Source: Shimia sp. R9_2 (GTDB lineage: Bacteria > Pseudomonadota > Alphaproteobacteria > Rhodobacterales > Rhodobacteraceae). Taken from it: a DNA stretch of 64,000 bases. How positions within the stretch are numbered: the stretch's first letter is position 1; the number at the start of each line of letters is the position of its first letter. This document shows positions 25,324-33,946 of the stretch, piece after piece. The notes beneath the pieces are model-generated. The model did no database searches. It was not told the DNA's origin and was given only the letters and a program-made list of their open reading frames with translations. The position numbers and the translations under genes were made by a program. Where the stretch lies: assembly GCF_017743735.1 (NCBI RefSeq), contig NZ_JAGHRO010000001.1, positions 682,001 to 746,000 of the forward strand, given 5' to 3'.

Positions 25324-26496
25324 TTACTGCATATCGGCAAATGCCGTGCGCAGACGGCTTGCTGCCTCTTCCACGCGCGCCCGCGGTGTGGCGATATTGA
25401 ACCGCAGGAAGTTCTCGCCGCCTTTGCCAAAGGTTGGCCCGTGGTTCACTGCGATACGGGCATCTTGTTCCACCCGTTTGGTGAACTCTGCCCGTGACAT
25501 GCCAGTGTCGGTGAAATCCACCCAGCTGAGGTATGTCGCCTCAAGCGGCATGGAGGCCACGCCGGGAATATCTGCAATTGCCGCATCCAGAATTTTCCGG
25601 TTGCCGTCCAGATAGGTGATCAGATCATCTACCCAGGCCGCACCATCCGGCGAATAGGCCGCTTCCGCCATAAACAAGCCAAAGCTGTTGGGCGATAGCC
25701 CAAGCGCGGCCATGCGGGTCGCAAACTTGGCGCGCAGCGCCGGGTCGGGAATGATCACATTGCCGGAATGGCTGCCCGCGATGTTGAACGTCTTGGTGGT
25801 GGCGGTCATCATCACCAACCGGTCCAGAATGCTCTCATCCACGTTGGTCATCGGGATATGGGTGTGCCCCGGGTAGACCAGATCATGGTGGATTTCATCA
25901 GACACCAGAATGAGATCGTGGCGTTTGCAGAAATCTGCCACGCCCTGCAGCTCTTCACGGGTCCAGACACGGCCACCGGGATTATGCGGCGAGCAAAGGA
26001 TGAACATGGTTTCATGCCCCTGCATCTGCGCATCCCAGGCTGCAAAATCCATCTCATAGCGCCCCTCGTTCAGCGCCAGCGGGCACTCCACAACCTCGCG
26101 GCCTGCCGACGCAATGACCCGTGCAAAGGCGTGATAGACCGGTGTGGTTAACACAACGCCATCGCCCGGTTTGGTAAAGCTGTCCACACACATGCCGGTG
26201 CCGTTCACCAGCCCATGGGTGGTGAAGACCGAGGCCGGGTCCACCTCCCAGCCATGCCGGGTCTTCATCCACCAACAGATCGCTTCGTTGTACGCAGTCT
26301 CATCGCCGTAATAGCCATAGATGCCCTGCGCCTGCATTTTGGCAATTGCGTCAGCTACACATTGCGGCGGGCGGAAATCCATATCCGCAACCCACATGGC
26401 AATCCCGTCATCGGCTGGCACGCCATAGATTTGCTCCATCATGTCCCATTTCACAGAGTGGGTGCCAAAACGGTCGATGATTTCGTCAAAACTCAT
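25324..26496 (-). CDS. MalY/PatB family PLP-dependent C-S lyase
   Basis: A fold-type I PLP enzyme of 390 residues in the MalY/PatB group, which cleaves cystathionine or related thioethers to a thiol, pyruvate and ammonia. Family marks are IAMWVADMDFRPP at the N terminus, YTHGLVNGTG-type active-site context, CSPHNPGGRVWTREEL, SDEIHHDLVYPG, and the PLP lysine in TATTKTFNIAGSH. The ATG at 26496 follows AAAGGACG, so the upstream ATG-like start at 26529 is rejected. Its role in methionine or sulfur metabolism is inferred. Confidence 0.9.
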   Translation of the reverse strand: MSFDEIIDRFGTHSVKWDMMEQIYGVPADDGIAMWVADMDFRPPQCVADAIAKMQAQGIYGYYGDETAYNEAICWWMKTRHGWEVDPASVFTTHGLVNGTGMCVDSFTKPGDGVVLTTPVYHAFARVIASAGREVVECPLALNEGRYEMDFAAWDAQMQGHETMFILCSPHNPGGRVWTREELQGVADFCKRHDLILVSDEIHHDLVYPGHTHIPMTNVDESILDRLVMMTATTKTFNIAGSHSGNVIIPDPALRAKFATRMAALGLSPNSFGLFMAEAAYSPDGAAWVDDLITYLDGNRKILDAAIADIPGVASMPLEATYLSWVDFTDTGMSRAEFTKRVEQDARIAVNHGPTFGKGGENFLRFNIATPRARVEEAASRLRTAFADMQ

Positions 26497-26758
26497 GTGC
26501 TGCGTCCTTTGCTTAACATCGCAAGGCACGCTAGCGAAAAGCGGGCGCGGTGCAACCCATCTTGCAAAAAACCCACATCTGCGCCCTTTGGATTTGAGGA
26601 TATTTTGTCTGATGTCGCTCTAGTGACTTGTAATTGCGCATCTATTGGGGTGGTGGCGGGCAGTCTGTGTCAGAAAAGCCGCTTTACCCGGTCGTTGGGC
26701 GCTATTGCACAGAGCCTAACCCGTTGCGCGCAGGGCGCGTCTGTCCTAGATGAGGGCC

Positions 26759-27271
26759 ATGATTAAGCCCATTCTCATCCACCCCGATCCGCGCCTTAAA
26801 AAACTCTGCGCGCCCGTCGCCGATCTGAGCGACGATCTGCGCACATTGGCCGAAGACATGCTGGAAACCATGTATGACGCGCCGGGCATCGGCCTGGCCG
26901 CGCCGCAGGTTGGCGTGCTGGAGCGTCTGATCGTGATGGATTGCATCAAAGAAGGCGAACCGGAACCGGTAGTGATGTTCAATCCTGAGGTGCTGTCCAG
27001 CTCTGAGGATCAGAGCGTCTATGAGGAGGGCTGCCTGTCTATCCCGGAGCAGTTTGCCGAAGTCACCCGCCCCGCCGAAGTGCGGGTGGGCTGGATCGAT
27101 ATGGATGGCAATCCGCAGGAGAAAGATTTCGATGGCCTTTGGGCGACCTGCGTGCAGCATGAGATCGACCACCTCAACGGCAAGCTCTTCATCGACTATC
27201 TCGGCCCGATGAAACGCCAGATGATGACCCGCAAATCCCAAAAGCTGAAGCGCGAGCTGGCACGCGGATGA
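26759..27271 (+). CDS. def: Peptide deformylase (first of three, intact)
   Basis: Removes the formyl group from N-terminal formylmethionine of new proteins. It has 170 residues. All three motifs are intact: GIGLAAPQ (43-50), EEGCLS with metal ligand Cys92, and QHEIDHLNG with His134, Glu135 and His138. The ATG at 26759 follows GAGGG, and an ATG nine bases upstream lacks a site. Its last codons overlap the second deformylase gene by four bases (ATGA), so the three deformylases and fmt form one unit. Confidence 0.95.
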   Translation: MIKPILIHPDPRLKKLCAPVADLSDDLRTLAEDMLETMYDAPGIGLAAPQVGVLERLIVMDCIKEGEPEPVVMFNPEVLSSSEDQSVYEEGCLSIPEQFAEVTRPAEVRVGWIDMDGNPQEKDFDGLWATCVQHEIDHLNGKLFIDYLGPMKRQMMTRKSQKLKRELARG

Positions 27272-27771
27272 GCATTCTGCCGCTGGTCTTCTATCCCGAC
27301 TTGAGGCTGGCGCAGCCCTGCGCTCCGGTCAAAGATCCGGTCACTGACGAAGACCTGGGCCCCCTGATCGCAGATATGTTTGATACCATGTATGCCGCTC
27401 CCGGTCGTGGTTTGGCCGGGCCACAGGTGGGTGTGATGAAACGTGTCTTTGTGATGGATTGCACCTGGAAAGACGGCGCAGGCACGCCAATGGCATTTCT
27501 CAATCCGGAGATCATCGCGCAGAGCGAGGGTGAGGATACGCTTGATGAAGGCTGCCTCTCGATCCCTGATCTGATGGTGCCTGTTGTCCGCCCCACAGAG
27601 ATCACAGTGCGGTGGATGGATGAGCTTGGCGGCACGCATGAGCGTGATTTTGACGGCTTTGAAGCCCGCTGCATTCAGCACGAAATGGATCATCTTGACG
27701 GCCGCGTGACGCTTGATCACCTATCCGAGCCCGCACGCGCCGAGATTTTGCAAGGATATACCGCCCCATGA
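27268..27771 (+). CDS. def: Peptide deformylase (second of three)
   Basis: A second deformylase of 167 residues. It keeps GRGLAGPQ (46-53), EGCLS with Cys96, and QHEMDHLDG with His138, Glu139 and His142, so it should be active. The first motif has Arg and Gly in place of the usual hydrophobic residue and Ala. It overlaps the genes on both sides by four bases. Sequence differences from the first copy, mainly in its middle, suggest an old duplication with a different substrate preference rather than a recent one. Confidence 0.92.
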   Translation: MSILPLVFYPDLRLAQPCAPVKDPVTDEDLGPLIADMFDTMYAAPGRGLAGPQVGVMKRVFVMDCTWKDGAGTPMAFLNPEIIAQSEGEDTLDEGCLSIPDLMVPVVRPTEITVRWMDELGGTHERDFDGFEARCIQHEMDHLDGRVTLDHLSEPARAEILQGYTAP

Positions 27772-28262
27772 CCGTTCGCCCCTGCCTGCCTTGGCCTGAC
27801 AAACGCCTGCGCACCGTTTCCGAACCTGTGGCAGAGATCACCGATGAAGTTCGTCAGGTCTGGGATGATCTGATTGACACCATGTACGCCATGCCCGGCG
27901 TTGGCATGGGGGCCAACCAGATTGGCGTGCTCAAGCGCCTGATCGTGGTCGACGCCACCGAAGAGGGCAACCAGCCCATCCGCATGGCCAACCCTGAAAT
28001 CCTGCACGCCTCGGTTCAGCCGCGCGAGCATGAAGAGGCGAGCCCCAACCTCGTGGGTGTTTCTGCCAAAATCTCCCGCCCCCGCGCGGTGACCGTGCGC
28101 TATATGGATGAGTCTGGTGAGACCGTTGAGAAAGACTTTGTTGGCCTCTGGGCCACCTCCGTGCAGCACCAGATCGACCACATCAACGGCAAAATGTACT
28201 TTGATCATCTCAGCAAAACCAAACGCGCGATGCTGATCAAAAAAGCCCAGAAACGCCGCTGA
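27768..28262 (+). CDS. Peptide deformylase-like protein with altered active site
   Basis: A 164-residue protein aligned end to end with the first deformylase of the cluster. The first motif reads GVGMGANQ. The EGCLS motif is replaced by EEASPNL, so the metal ligand Cys92 is Ser92. HEIDH becomes HQIDH, so the catalytic Glu135 is Gln135. The two metal-binding histidines remain. Classical deformylase activity is therefore unlikely. It may be a regulatory or partner subunit, or have another reaction (inference). It is coupled by a four-base overlap to the previous gene and precedes fmt by 37 bases. Confidence 0.9.
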   Translation: MTVRPCLPWPDKRLRTVSEPVAEITDEVRQVWDDLIDTMYAMPGVGMGANQIGVLKRLIVVDATEEGNQPIRMANPEILHASVQPREHEEASPNLVGVSAKISRPRAVTVRYMDESGETVEKDFVGLWATSVQHQIDHINGKMYFDHLSKTKRAMLIKKAQKRR

Positions 28263-28299
28263 CACCCAACTTAAATTCCACGCACGCAGGAGCCAAACC

Positions 28300-29205
28300 A
28301 TGCGCATTCTTTTCATGGGAACCCCCGATTTCTCAGTTTCCGTGCTTGATGCTCTGGTTGACGCGGGCCACGAGATTGCCGCCGTTTTCTGCCAACCACC
28401 GCGCCCGGCTGGACGCGGTAAGAAAGACCGCCCAACCCCGGTCCATGCCCGCGCACTGGAACTGGGTCTTGAGGTGCACCATCCCAAAAGCCTGCGCACC
28501 GATGAGGTGCAACAGACCATCCGCGATCTGAAGGCGGATGTGGGGGTTGTGGTGGCCTACGGGCTGCTTCTGCCCCAGGCGGTGCTCGACGCTCCGACGC
28601 AGGGTTGTCTGAACATCCACGCCAGCCTTCTGCCACGTTGGCGCGGCGCTGCCCCCATCCACCGCGCGATCATGGCGGGAGATGCAGAAACGGGTGTGTG
28701 CATCATGCAAATGGATGCGGGGCTGGACACTGGCCCGGTTCTGCTGCGTCGTGACCTCACCATTGGCACCGAGGAAACCACCGCAGAGCTGCATGACCGC
28801 CTCGCGGTCTTGGGCTCCGGCGCCATTGTGGACACTCTTGCCGCATTACCCGAACTGACAGCCACGCCACAGCCAGAAGAAGGGGTCACTTACGCCGAAA
28901 AGATCGACAAATCCGAAGCGCGCATCGACTGGTCCGCCCCGGCGGTTGAGGTGGACCGAAAAATCCGCGGTCTCTCCCCATTCCCCGGTGCATGGACAGA
29001 GATTGAAGGCCAACGGGTGAAACTCCTCGCCTCCCGCCTTACAGAGGGGCAGGGCGACGCTGGCACTTTACTGGATGATGCGCTCACCGTGGCCTGCGGC
29101 GACGGCGCCGTGCAACTCCTGCGCCTGCAACGCGCCGGCAAAGGCGCGCAGGATGCCGACGTGTTTCTCCGAGGCTTCCAGCTCAGCAAGGGCGATGTGA
29201 TCTAG
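28300..29205 (+). CDS. fmt: Methionyl-tRNA formyltransferase
   Basis: Formylates methionyl initiator tRNA with 10-formyltetrahydrofolate. It has 301 residues. The N terminus [13 protein letters not shown], the folate-binding motif [21 protein letters not shown] with conserved Asn and His, [11 protein letters not shown], and the C-terminal OB-like domain (about 205-301) are all present. It is the natural partner of deformylase and lies directly after three deformylase genes. AGGAGC precedes the ATG at 28300. Confidence 0.97.
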   Translation: MRILFMGTPDFSVSVLDALVDAGHEIAAVFCQPPRPAGRGKKDRPTPVHARALELGLEVHHPKSLRTDEVQQTIRDLKADVGVVVAYGLLLPQAVLDAPTQGCLNIHASLLPRWRGAAPIHRAIMAGDAETGVCIMQMDAGLDTGPVLLRRDLTIGTEETTAELHDRLAVLGSGAIVDTLAALPELTATPQPEEGVTYAEKIDKSEARIDWSAPAVEVDRKIRGLSPFPGAWTEIEGQRVKLLASRLTEGQGDAGTLLDDALTVACGDGAVQLLRLQRAGKGAQDADVFLRGFQLSKGDVI

Positions 29206-29286
29206 CAGCACCGCTCAATTAGGCGCCCCGTGTTTCAGCATTGGTGGAGAACCCAACATCGCCGACACGCCCGCCACTGCGTTTGC

Positions 29287-29328
29287 TCATTCGTCAAATA
29301 TCCCGGGGGTGCGGGGGCTGGCCCCCGC
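29287..29328 (-). repeat. Diverged inverted relative of the intergenic repeat
   Basis: On the minus strand GCGGGGGC-CA-GCCCCCGC (29311-29328) is followed by CCCCCGGGATATTTGACGAA. This resembles the hairpin plus CCCCGGAGTATTTTTGGCAGAA tail of copies A and B but with substitutions and only one hairpin. It lies about 80 bases after fmt. Apart from this element the 242-base gap 29206-29447 shows nothing. Confidence 0.5.
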
Positions 29329-29447
29329 GAAGTCCGACGTCGCGCATCTTTCTTCAGCTCCCGGCCCCAAGGCCATCTCTTGCCCCGCAGCGCGTTTTGC
29401 CCAATCGTAGGCAGGTAAATACACCGCTAGCACGCCCATGAGGTCCC

Positions 29448-29684
29448 ATGTTCTTTGCCTTCTTCGGAACCGTCATCATCGCCGGAATCATCGGCTATGC
29501 CTCAGAGCGCATCCGCTTCACGCATAATGGCTACATCCCGTCGATCATCATCTGCATTGGCGGGGCATTTCTGTTTTTCATGATCAGCCGCATGTTTCAC
29601 ATCGGTTTTGGCAGCCCGGGCATGAATGCGATCGTGTCTTCGATCGGCGCACTCATCATCGTGCCAACCCATTACCGCCGCTAA
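29448..29684 (+). CDS. Small membrane protein, GlsB/YeaQ/YmgE-like
   Basis: A 78-residue protein with three hydrophobic helices (about 3-21, 31-49 and 59-73) separated by short polar loops. It has glycine-rich ends, a layout like the transglycosylase-associated (GlsB/YeaQ/YmgE) stress-response membrane family. Exact motif conservation is not obvious, so the family is tentative. The ATG at 29448 follows GAGGTCCC. It lies between fmt and a glycosyltransferase with no evident operon partner. Confidence 0.6.
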   Translation: MFFAFFGTVIIAGIIGYASERIRFTHNGYIPSIIICIGGAFLFFMISRMFHIGFGSPGMNAIVSSIGALIIVPTHYRR

Positions 29685-29730
29685 ATCCCGGCACGCCGGT
29701 GCCCCGAAAGCCACAAACGCCTGCGCTACA

Positions 29731-29745
29731 TTAAGAATTTCTTAA
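29731..29745. promoter_or_regulatory. CtrA-like box upstream of the glycosyltransferase
   Basis: TTAAGAATTTCTTAA is a perfect 7+1+7 palindrome and also fits the CtrA consensus TTAA-N7-TTAA exactly. It lies 86 bases ahead of the glycosyltransferase start at 29832. CtrA is the alphaproteobacterial cell-cycle regulator, which in Rhodobacterales controls motility and gene transfer agents. Binding has not been shown here. Confidence 0.5.
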
Positions 29746-29831
29746 AATTGTAGACCGCTGGCCAAAACCTTGACTATGCTCGACTCATATAAGCGGCACC
29801 AAAGCCGCATGCTTTATTGAGGCGAGCAAAA

Positions 29832-30890
29832 ATGGCGATTTTGGATTTTGGCAGCGATTCCGCTGCGCCAAAGGTCACGGTTGTGACCACCATGAAGGAC
29901 GAAGGTCCTTACATTCTTGATTGGGTTGCACACTACAAGGCCCTTGGTGCAACTGACATTGTTGTGTTCACCAACGACTGCAGCGATCCCACCGACCAGA
30001 TTCTACGAAATCTCAATAGGCTGGGCTATGTCCATCACCGGTTCAACCGTGTGATGCGGCGCGGGCCGCACAAAAGCGCGCTGATGTGGGCGGAGCAAGA
30101 ACCTGTGGTGCGCGATGCGGATTGGCTGCTGGTGGTTGATGTGGATGAGTATCTCGACATCAAAGTCGGAGACGGCACTTTCAAAGCGCTCATTGATCAT
30201 CACAAAGGCGCAGATGCGATCTCTCTCGTGTGGCGCATCTTTGGCAACGCGGGAATTGAGCACATCTCAGACCGCCCTGTGCCGGAAGAGTTCGTGAAGT
30301 GCGAAGGCGCCGAAGTTAACCCGCAACGCCGCAGCCGCTTTTTCAAGACTCTGTTTCGGAACAACGAGAAATTCAACCGCATGGGGGTGCACCGCCCGTT
30401 TCTTGAACGCCGCGCCTCAGATATTGTCTGGGTCACCGCTGATGGCACGCGCATCCCCGATGAAAACATGCCCGGCGCACTCCATGTGAGTGACGGCTAC
30501 GGCTATGAGGTTGCACAGCTCAACCACTATGCTTTGCGCTCCAAGGATGCGTTTTTGAACAAGCAGCGCCGAGGGCGCGCCAATCATGTCGGTGGGAACC
30601 TCAAGCTCGCCTACTGGAAAAAATTTGATCGCAACGAGGTAGAAGATCACAGTCTGGCAGAAGGCTTCGCCAAAGCCCTGCCGATCAAAGAAGCGATGCT
30701 AGACGATCCTGTGGTCCGAAGACGGCATGAAGAGGCGATCGAGGGCGCGCGGGCCATGGCCAAAATGGCGCGTAGAAAACGCCCAGGCCGCGCCTTTGTT
30801 GTGCATCTGGATCGCATGCTTTCCGGCGGGCACATGCCCGATGAGGAGGAGATCGAACTCTCAAGTGATGGCACCGATCAGGCAGCCTAA
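29832..30890 (+). CDS. Glycosyltransferase family 2-like protein
   Basis: A cytoplasmic or peripheral glycosyltransferase of 352 residues in the Glyco_tranf_2_4 group. The N-terminal core carries TTMKDEGPYILDWVAHYKALG, FTNDCSDPTDQ and a DxD motif in LLVVDVDEYLD for metal and nucleotide-sugar binding. The C-terminal third is basic. The ATG at 29832 has GAGG nine bases upstream. It is followed 29 bases later by a methyltransferase-like gene on the same strand. The pair may act on a surface glycan (inference). A CtrA-like box precedes it. Confidence 0.82.
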   Translation: MAILDFGSDSAAPKVTVVTTMKDEGPYILDWVAHYKALGATDIVVFTNDCSDPTDQILRNLNRLGYVHHRFNRVMRRGPHKSALMWAEQEPVVRDADWLLVVDVDEYLDIKVGDGTFKALIDHHKGADAISLVWRIFGNAGIEHISDRPVPEEFVKCEGAEVNPQRRSRFFKTLFRNNEKFNRMGVHRPFLERRASDIVWVTADGTRIPDENMPGALHVSDGYGYEVAQLNHYALRSKDAFLNKQRRGRANHVGGNLKLAYWKKFDRNEVEDHSLAEGFAKALPIKEAMLDDPVVRRRHEEAIEGARAMAKMARRKRPGRAFVVHLDRMLSGGHMPDEEEIELSSDGTDQAA

Positions 30891-30919
30891 GACGATAAAA
30901 ACGCAGGTAGGAGAATATC

Positions 30920-31687
30920 ATGGCAATCCCTGACACGCTCGCCGTGCGACTCATGAATGTCGTCGGAGATCACGAGCTCGGCGGAAATTTTCTAATGCTG
31001 GGACGTCAGCGCTGGGTTGGGAGCCGTCGAAAGCGTTCCGCCCGACTGTTTCAAGACACGATTAAGGCGCGTTTTCCGGATCTCTCCGAGGAAGATTTCG
31101 CCAGCCCGGATAACAAATACTCGGAAACCTTCTTTGAGCGTTTGGGCTTTGATCAGGTAGACAGTATGGATGTCTCTGACTTTGAAGATGCCAGCATCGT
31201 TCAGGATCTTTCCGGTAAGCTCCCAAAAAAACTGCGTGGGCGTTTTGATGTGATCTATGATGGCGGCACATGCGAGCATGTCTTTGATCTGCCAACCGCT
31301 TATCGCAACATTGACCGGATGCTAAAGCCTGGTGGGGTCTTGATCGGCCATAGCCCGTGCAACAACTGGATCAACCATGGATTTTATCAAATCACGCCGG
31401 AAATGGTGTATGGGTTCTGGGAAAAAACGCTCGGCTATGAAGTGCTTGAATGCGAATTGCAGCCGTTGCTTCCCATGTTTGCGCACCGGAGCGTAGGGAC
31501 AACGAACCCCAACGAAACCGGGGTGCGCCCCCGTTTGCTTGGCAAGCTGCCTGATGGCCCGGTCATCTTATCCTACGCTGTTCGCAAACCGCTTCAGAAG
31601 CGCGCTGATAAAGGCACAAAGGTCTATCAGACGGACTATCAGGCGCGCTGGTCAGAGGGCGAAGAACAGCAGGCTGTCGCGGTATAG
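30920..31687 (+). CDS. Methyltransferase-domain protein with unusual SAM region
   Basis: A 255-residue protein. The second half of a Rossmann methyltransferase is clear: DVIYDGGTCEHVFD, then NIDRMLKPGGVLIGHSPCNNW. The normal motif I (GxGxG) is missing: where it should be is a region with SETFFERLGFDQVDSMDVSDFED. An N-terminal stretch LMLGRQRWVG may replace it. It could act as a methyltransferase of a diverged class or as a non-catalytic partner. GGAG precedes the ATG. It is probably cotranscribed with the glycosyltransferase. Confidence 0.65.
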   Translation: MAIPDTLAVRLMNVVGDHELGGNFLMLGRQRWVGSRRKRSARLFQDTIKARFPDLSEEDFASPDNKYSETFFERLGFDQVDSMDVSDFEDASIVQDLSGKLPKKLRGRFDVIYDGGTCEHVFDLPTAYRNIDRMLKPGGVLIGHSPCNNWINHGFYQITPEMVYGFWEKTLGYEVLECELQPLLPMFAHRSVGTTNPNETGVRPRLLGKLPDGPVILSYAVRKPLQKRADKGTKVYQTDYQARWSEGEEQQAVAV

Positions 31688-31696
31688 GGTTCGGCC

Positions 31697-32155
31697 CTAC
31701 TTCCCGGCCTTAAATGGGGCCATGCCTTCACGAGCAAGCTCGTCGGCGCGTTCGTTTTCCGGATGGCCAGCATGGCCTTTGACCCATTCCCAGGTCACTG
31801 AGTGGCGCGCTTGCGCCGTATCAAGTCGCTGCCACAGCTCAACATTTTTCACGGGCTTTTTGGCGGAAGTCTTCCAGCCGTTCTTCTTCCAGCCAAAAAT
31901 CCAGCCGGTCACACCGTTCTTCACATAGGTGCTGTCCGTCACAACCGTGATGGTGCTTGGGCGTTCCAGCGTTTCAAGCGCCATGATCGCGGCCATCAGC
32001 TCCATCTTGTTGTTGGTGGTCTCCGGTGCCCCGCCAGACAGATCACGTGACTTGATCACCGCGTCGCCATCCTTGGCCTGCAACAACACGCCCCAGCCCC
32101 CCGGACCCGGGTTTCCAGAACATGCGCCATCGGTATATGCAATCAAATCAGCCAT
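31697..32155 (-). CDS. rnhA: Ribonuclease HI
   Basis: Degrades RNA in RNA:DNA hybrids. It has 152 residues. The catalytic acidic set is visible: Asp9 in [14 protein letters not shown], Glu in NNKMELMA, Asp in VVTDSTYV and the distal His/Asp in [14 protein letters not shown]. Length and N terminus match bacterial RNase HI. The ATG at 32155 overlaps the end of the upstream methyltransferase gene by eight bases, so the two are coupled. It converges on the gene ending at 31687, nine bases away. Confidence 0.97.
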   Translation of the reverse strand: MADLIAYTDGACSGNPGPGGWGVLLQAKDGDAVIKSRDLSGGAPETTNNKMELMAAIMALETLERPSTITVVTDSTYVKNGVTGWIFGWKKNGWKTSAKKPVKNVELWQRLDTAQARHSVTWEWVKGHAGHPENERADELAREGMAPFKAGK

Positions 32156-32753
32156 GGGCGGTCAGTATGACAAATGTGTCGTGGCCGCCAGCCAATCCTT
32201 GGCCATTGCCCCGCCTTTTTCGGATCACCGTAAAGCCCGCTGCTTCCAGCAGGCCAATCAGTTCCGCCTCGCCGTAGTAGCTGTAAAACCGCCCCAAGCG
32301 ATCCCGCGCCTCGGCCTCGCCCAGCTTCATGCCGATATGAAACGCGCCACCGGGTTTGAGTGCCCGGTACACCCGAGCCAGATGCATCGGGAAGTCAGCA
32401 CGGGGCGCATGCAGCAGGCTGAAATTGGCCCAGATGCCATCATATTTAGCCTCTGCCGTCAGATCTTCAAACACGCCCACGGTCACGTCCAGATCAAACC
32501 GGTCTTTGGCCAGTTTCGCCATCTCTGGTGAGGCATCCATGGCCTCAACCCGATATCCCGCATCACGGATCTTGGCCGCCCATTGCCCGGGGCCACATCC
32601 CAGATCCAGCACCAGCCCGCCGTCGGGCAACAGTTCAAACAGCGCCTTGAGATCGCTGAACTGATCGATGTCGCCCTCTGCGACCTTGGCAAATCGCTCT
32701 GCATAATCTTCGGCGGCTTGTGCATAAACCTGCATGGTTTCCTTGTCGCTCAT
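32148..32753 (-). CDS. Class I SAM-dependent methyltransferase
   Basis: A 201-residue methyltransferase with a clear motif I ([20 protein letters not shown], around 47-66), [26 protein letters not shown] and [23 protein letters not shown]. These are typical of small-molecule or tellurite-resistance-like methyltransferases of unknown substrate. It starts with ATG within the end of the LysE gene (four-base overlap) and overlaps rnhA, forming a three-gene transcript with both. Confidence 0.88.
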   Translation of the reverse strand: MSDKETMQVYAQAAEDYAERFAKVAEGDIDQFSDLKALFELLPDGGLVLDLGCGPGQWAAKIRDAGYRVEAMDASPEMAKLAKDRFDLDVTVGVFEDLTAEAKYDGIWANFSLLHAPRADFPMHLARVYRALKPGGAFHIGMKLGEAEARDRLGRFYSYYGEAELIGLLEAAGFTVIRKRRGNGQGLAGGHDTFVILTAHG

Positions 32754-33361
32754 GCCCGCTCCAGTGCCAGACGACCGGCCAGCGCCACAAACAGCGTGGC
32801 AAAACTGCGGTTCAGCCAGGCGATCACCCGCTCACTGCCCAAGAGCGCATCCCGTGCCTTGGCCGCAAACAATCCATAAAGCACAAAAACGCCGAAGGTC
32901 ATCGCCATGAAAACCCCACCGAGCAAGGCCATCTCTGCGGTGGCGCTTGCAGGATTGCCGCTCAAAAAGGGCGGCAGAAGTGCGAGGAAAAACACTGAAA
33001 GTTTCGGGTTCAGGATATTGATCAATGCCCCGCGTCGCGCAATCACTGCGCCCTTTTGCACCTCGCGCTCAGCACGCACGCGCAAGGCGCCATCGCTGCG
33101 CAGCGCCTGCCAGGCCAGATACAGGAGGTAGGCCACCCCCGCGAATTTCACGACATTGAAGAGCACCGCAGAGGTGTGAAGCACCGCCGCCAACCCCAAT
33201 GTCGCGGCCAGCAGGTGCGGCAGAATTCCAGCTGTGCAGCCAAGTGCTGCCCAAACCGCAGCACGTGGCCCTTGGCCGAGCCCCATGGCCAACGTGTAAA
33301 TCACCCCGGTGCCGGGCGCGATCACCACCACCAAAGCGGTGATCAAAAACTGCAATGACAT
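32750..33361 (-). CDS. LysE family translocator
   Basis: An inner-membrane exporter of about 203 residues in the RhtB/LysE superfamily with five to six helices. It contains VVVIAPGTGVIYTLAMGLGQG near the N terminus and INILNPKLSVFFLALLPPF in the middle, the conserved family segments. These proteins export amino acids or related metabolites. Two adjacent ATGs (33364 and 33361) share GGAG. The second gives the usual N terminus. It is coupled to the methyltransferase downstream. Confidence 0.88.
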   Translation of the reverse strand: MSLQFLITALVVVIAPGTGVIYTLAMGLGQGPRAAVWAALGCTAGILPHLLAATLGLAAVLHTSAVLFNVVKFAGVAYLLYLAWQALRSDGALRVRAEREVQKGAVIARRGALINILNPKLSVFFLALLPPFLSGNPASATAEMALLGGVFMAMTFGVFVLYGLFAAKARDALLGSERVIAWLNRSFATLFVALAGRLALERA

Positions 33362-33406
33362 CATCCTAACTCCTCCACTCGGCCACAAGCGCAGCGCGCC
33401 ATGCGC

Positions 33407-33859
33407 TCAATAAACCACGCTGATCGCCAGACAGCTCACCACAACCGCTGTCAGGATCAGTCGCAACCGCATCCACCATGGCGGTGTCAGCCCCCATTTG
33501 AAAAACGCATAGTCCAGAAACAGAAGCCCGGCGAAACCAAACAACAGATTGGTCCCCGCGCTGACAGGCCCGCCGCCGGTCATGAAAAACGCCCAGAGCG
33601 CCGGAACAACCGCGAGCGCATAGCCTGTTGCCGCCCGCCCGCCTTCCGCTTTGGTGGCAAAGCCCCACAACACGCCGGACATGAAGCTTAAAATGATCGC
33701 ACCGTAGTAGAGCTGGATGTAAGGCCCGACAAACCGCGGCCCAATCGCCTGCGTGCCCCAAAGCGCCAGAACCGGGTTCAGGTAGGACAGCGCGCCCCAG
33801 ACAAACGGGATCAATCCGGCCAGCCCCAGTGCCAATGGCGCCTTTGGAATGCCTAACAT
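33407..33859 (-). CDS. DUF3429 domain-containing membrane protein
   Basis: A 150-residue protein of five short hydrophobic helices belonging to DUF3429: LGLAGLIPFVWGALSYL, YGAIILSFMSGVLWGFATK and a C-terminal helix pair. Functionally uncharacterised membrane proteins of this family occur widely in marine bacteria. The ATG at 33859 follows GAGGTGAAG at correct spacing. A GTG six bases upstream overlaps that site and is rejected. It precedes the LysE gene on the same strand. Confidence 0.8.
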   Translation of the reverse strand: MLGIPKAPLALGLAGLIPFVWGALSYLNPVLALWGTQAIGPRFVGPYIQLYYGAIILSFMSGVLWGFATKAEGGRAATGYALAVVPALWAFFMTGGGPVSAGTNLLFGFAGLLFLDYAFFKWGLTPPWWMRLRLILTAVVVSCLAISVVY

Positions 33860-33946
33860 CTTCACCTCTTTGCGTTTTTCTGTTTCGTCACGTCAGTATG
33901 CACGCGATCTCTTCCGTGCCCATAGGCAATACACTACCCAAGCGTG

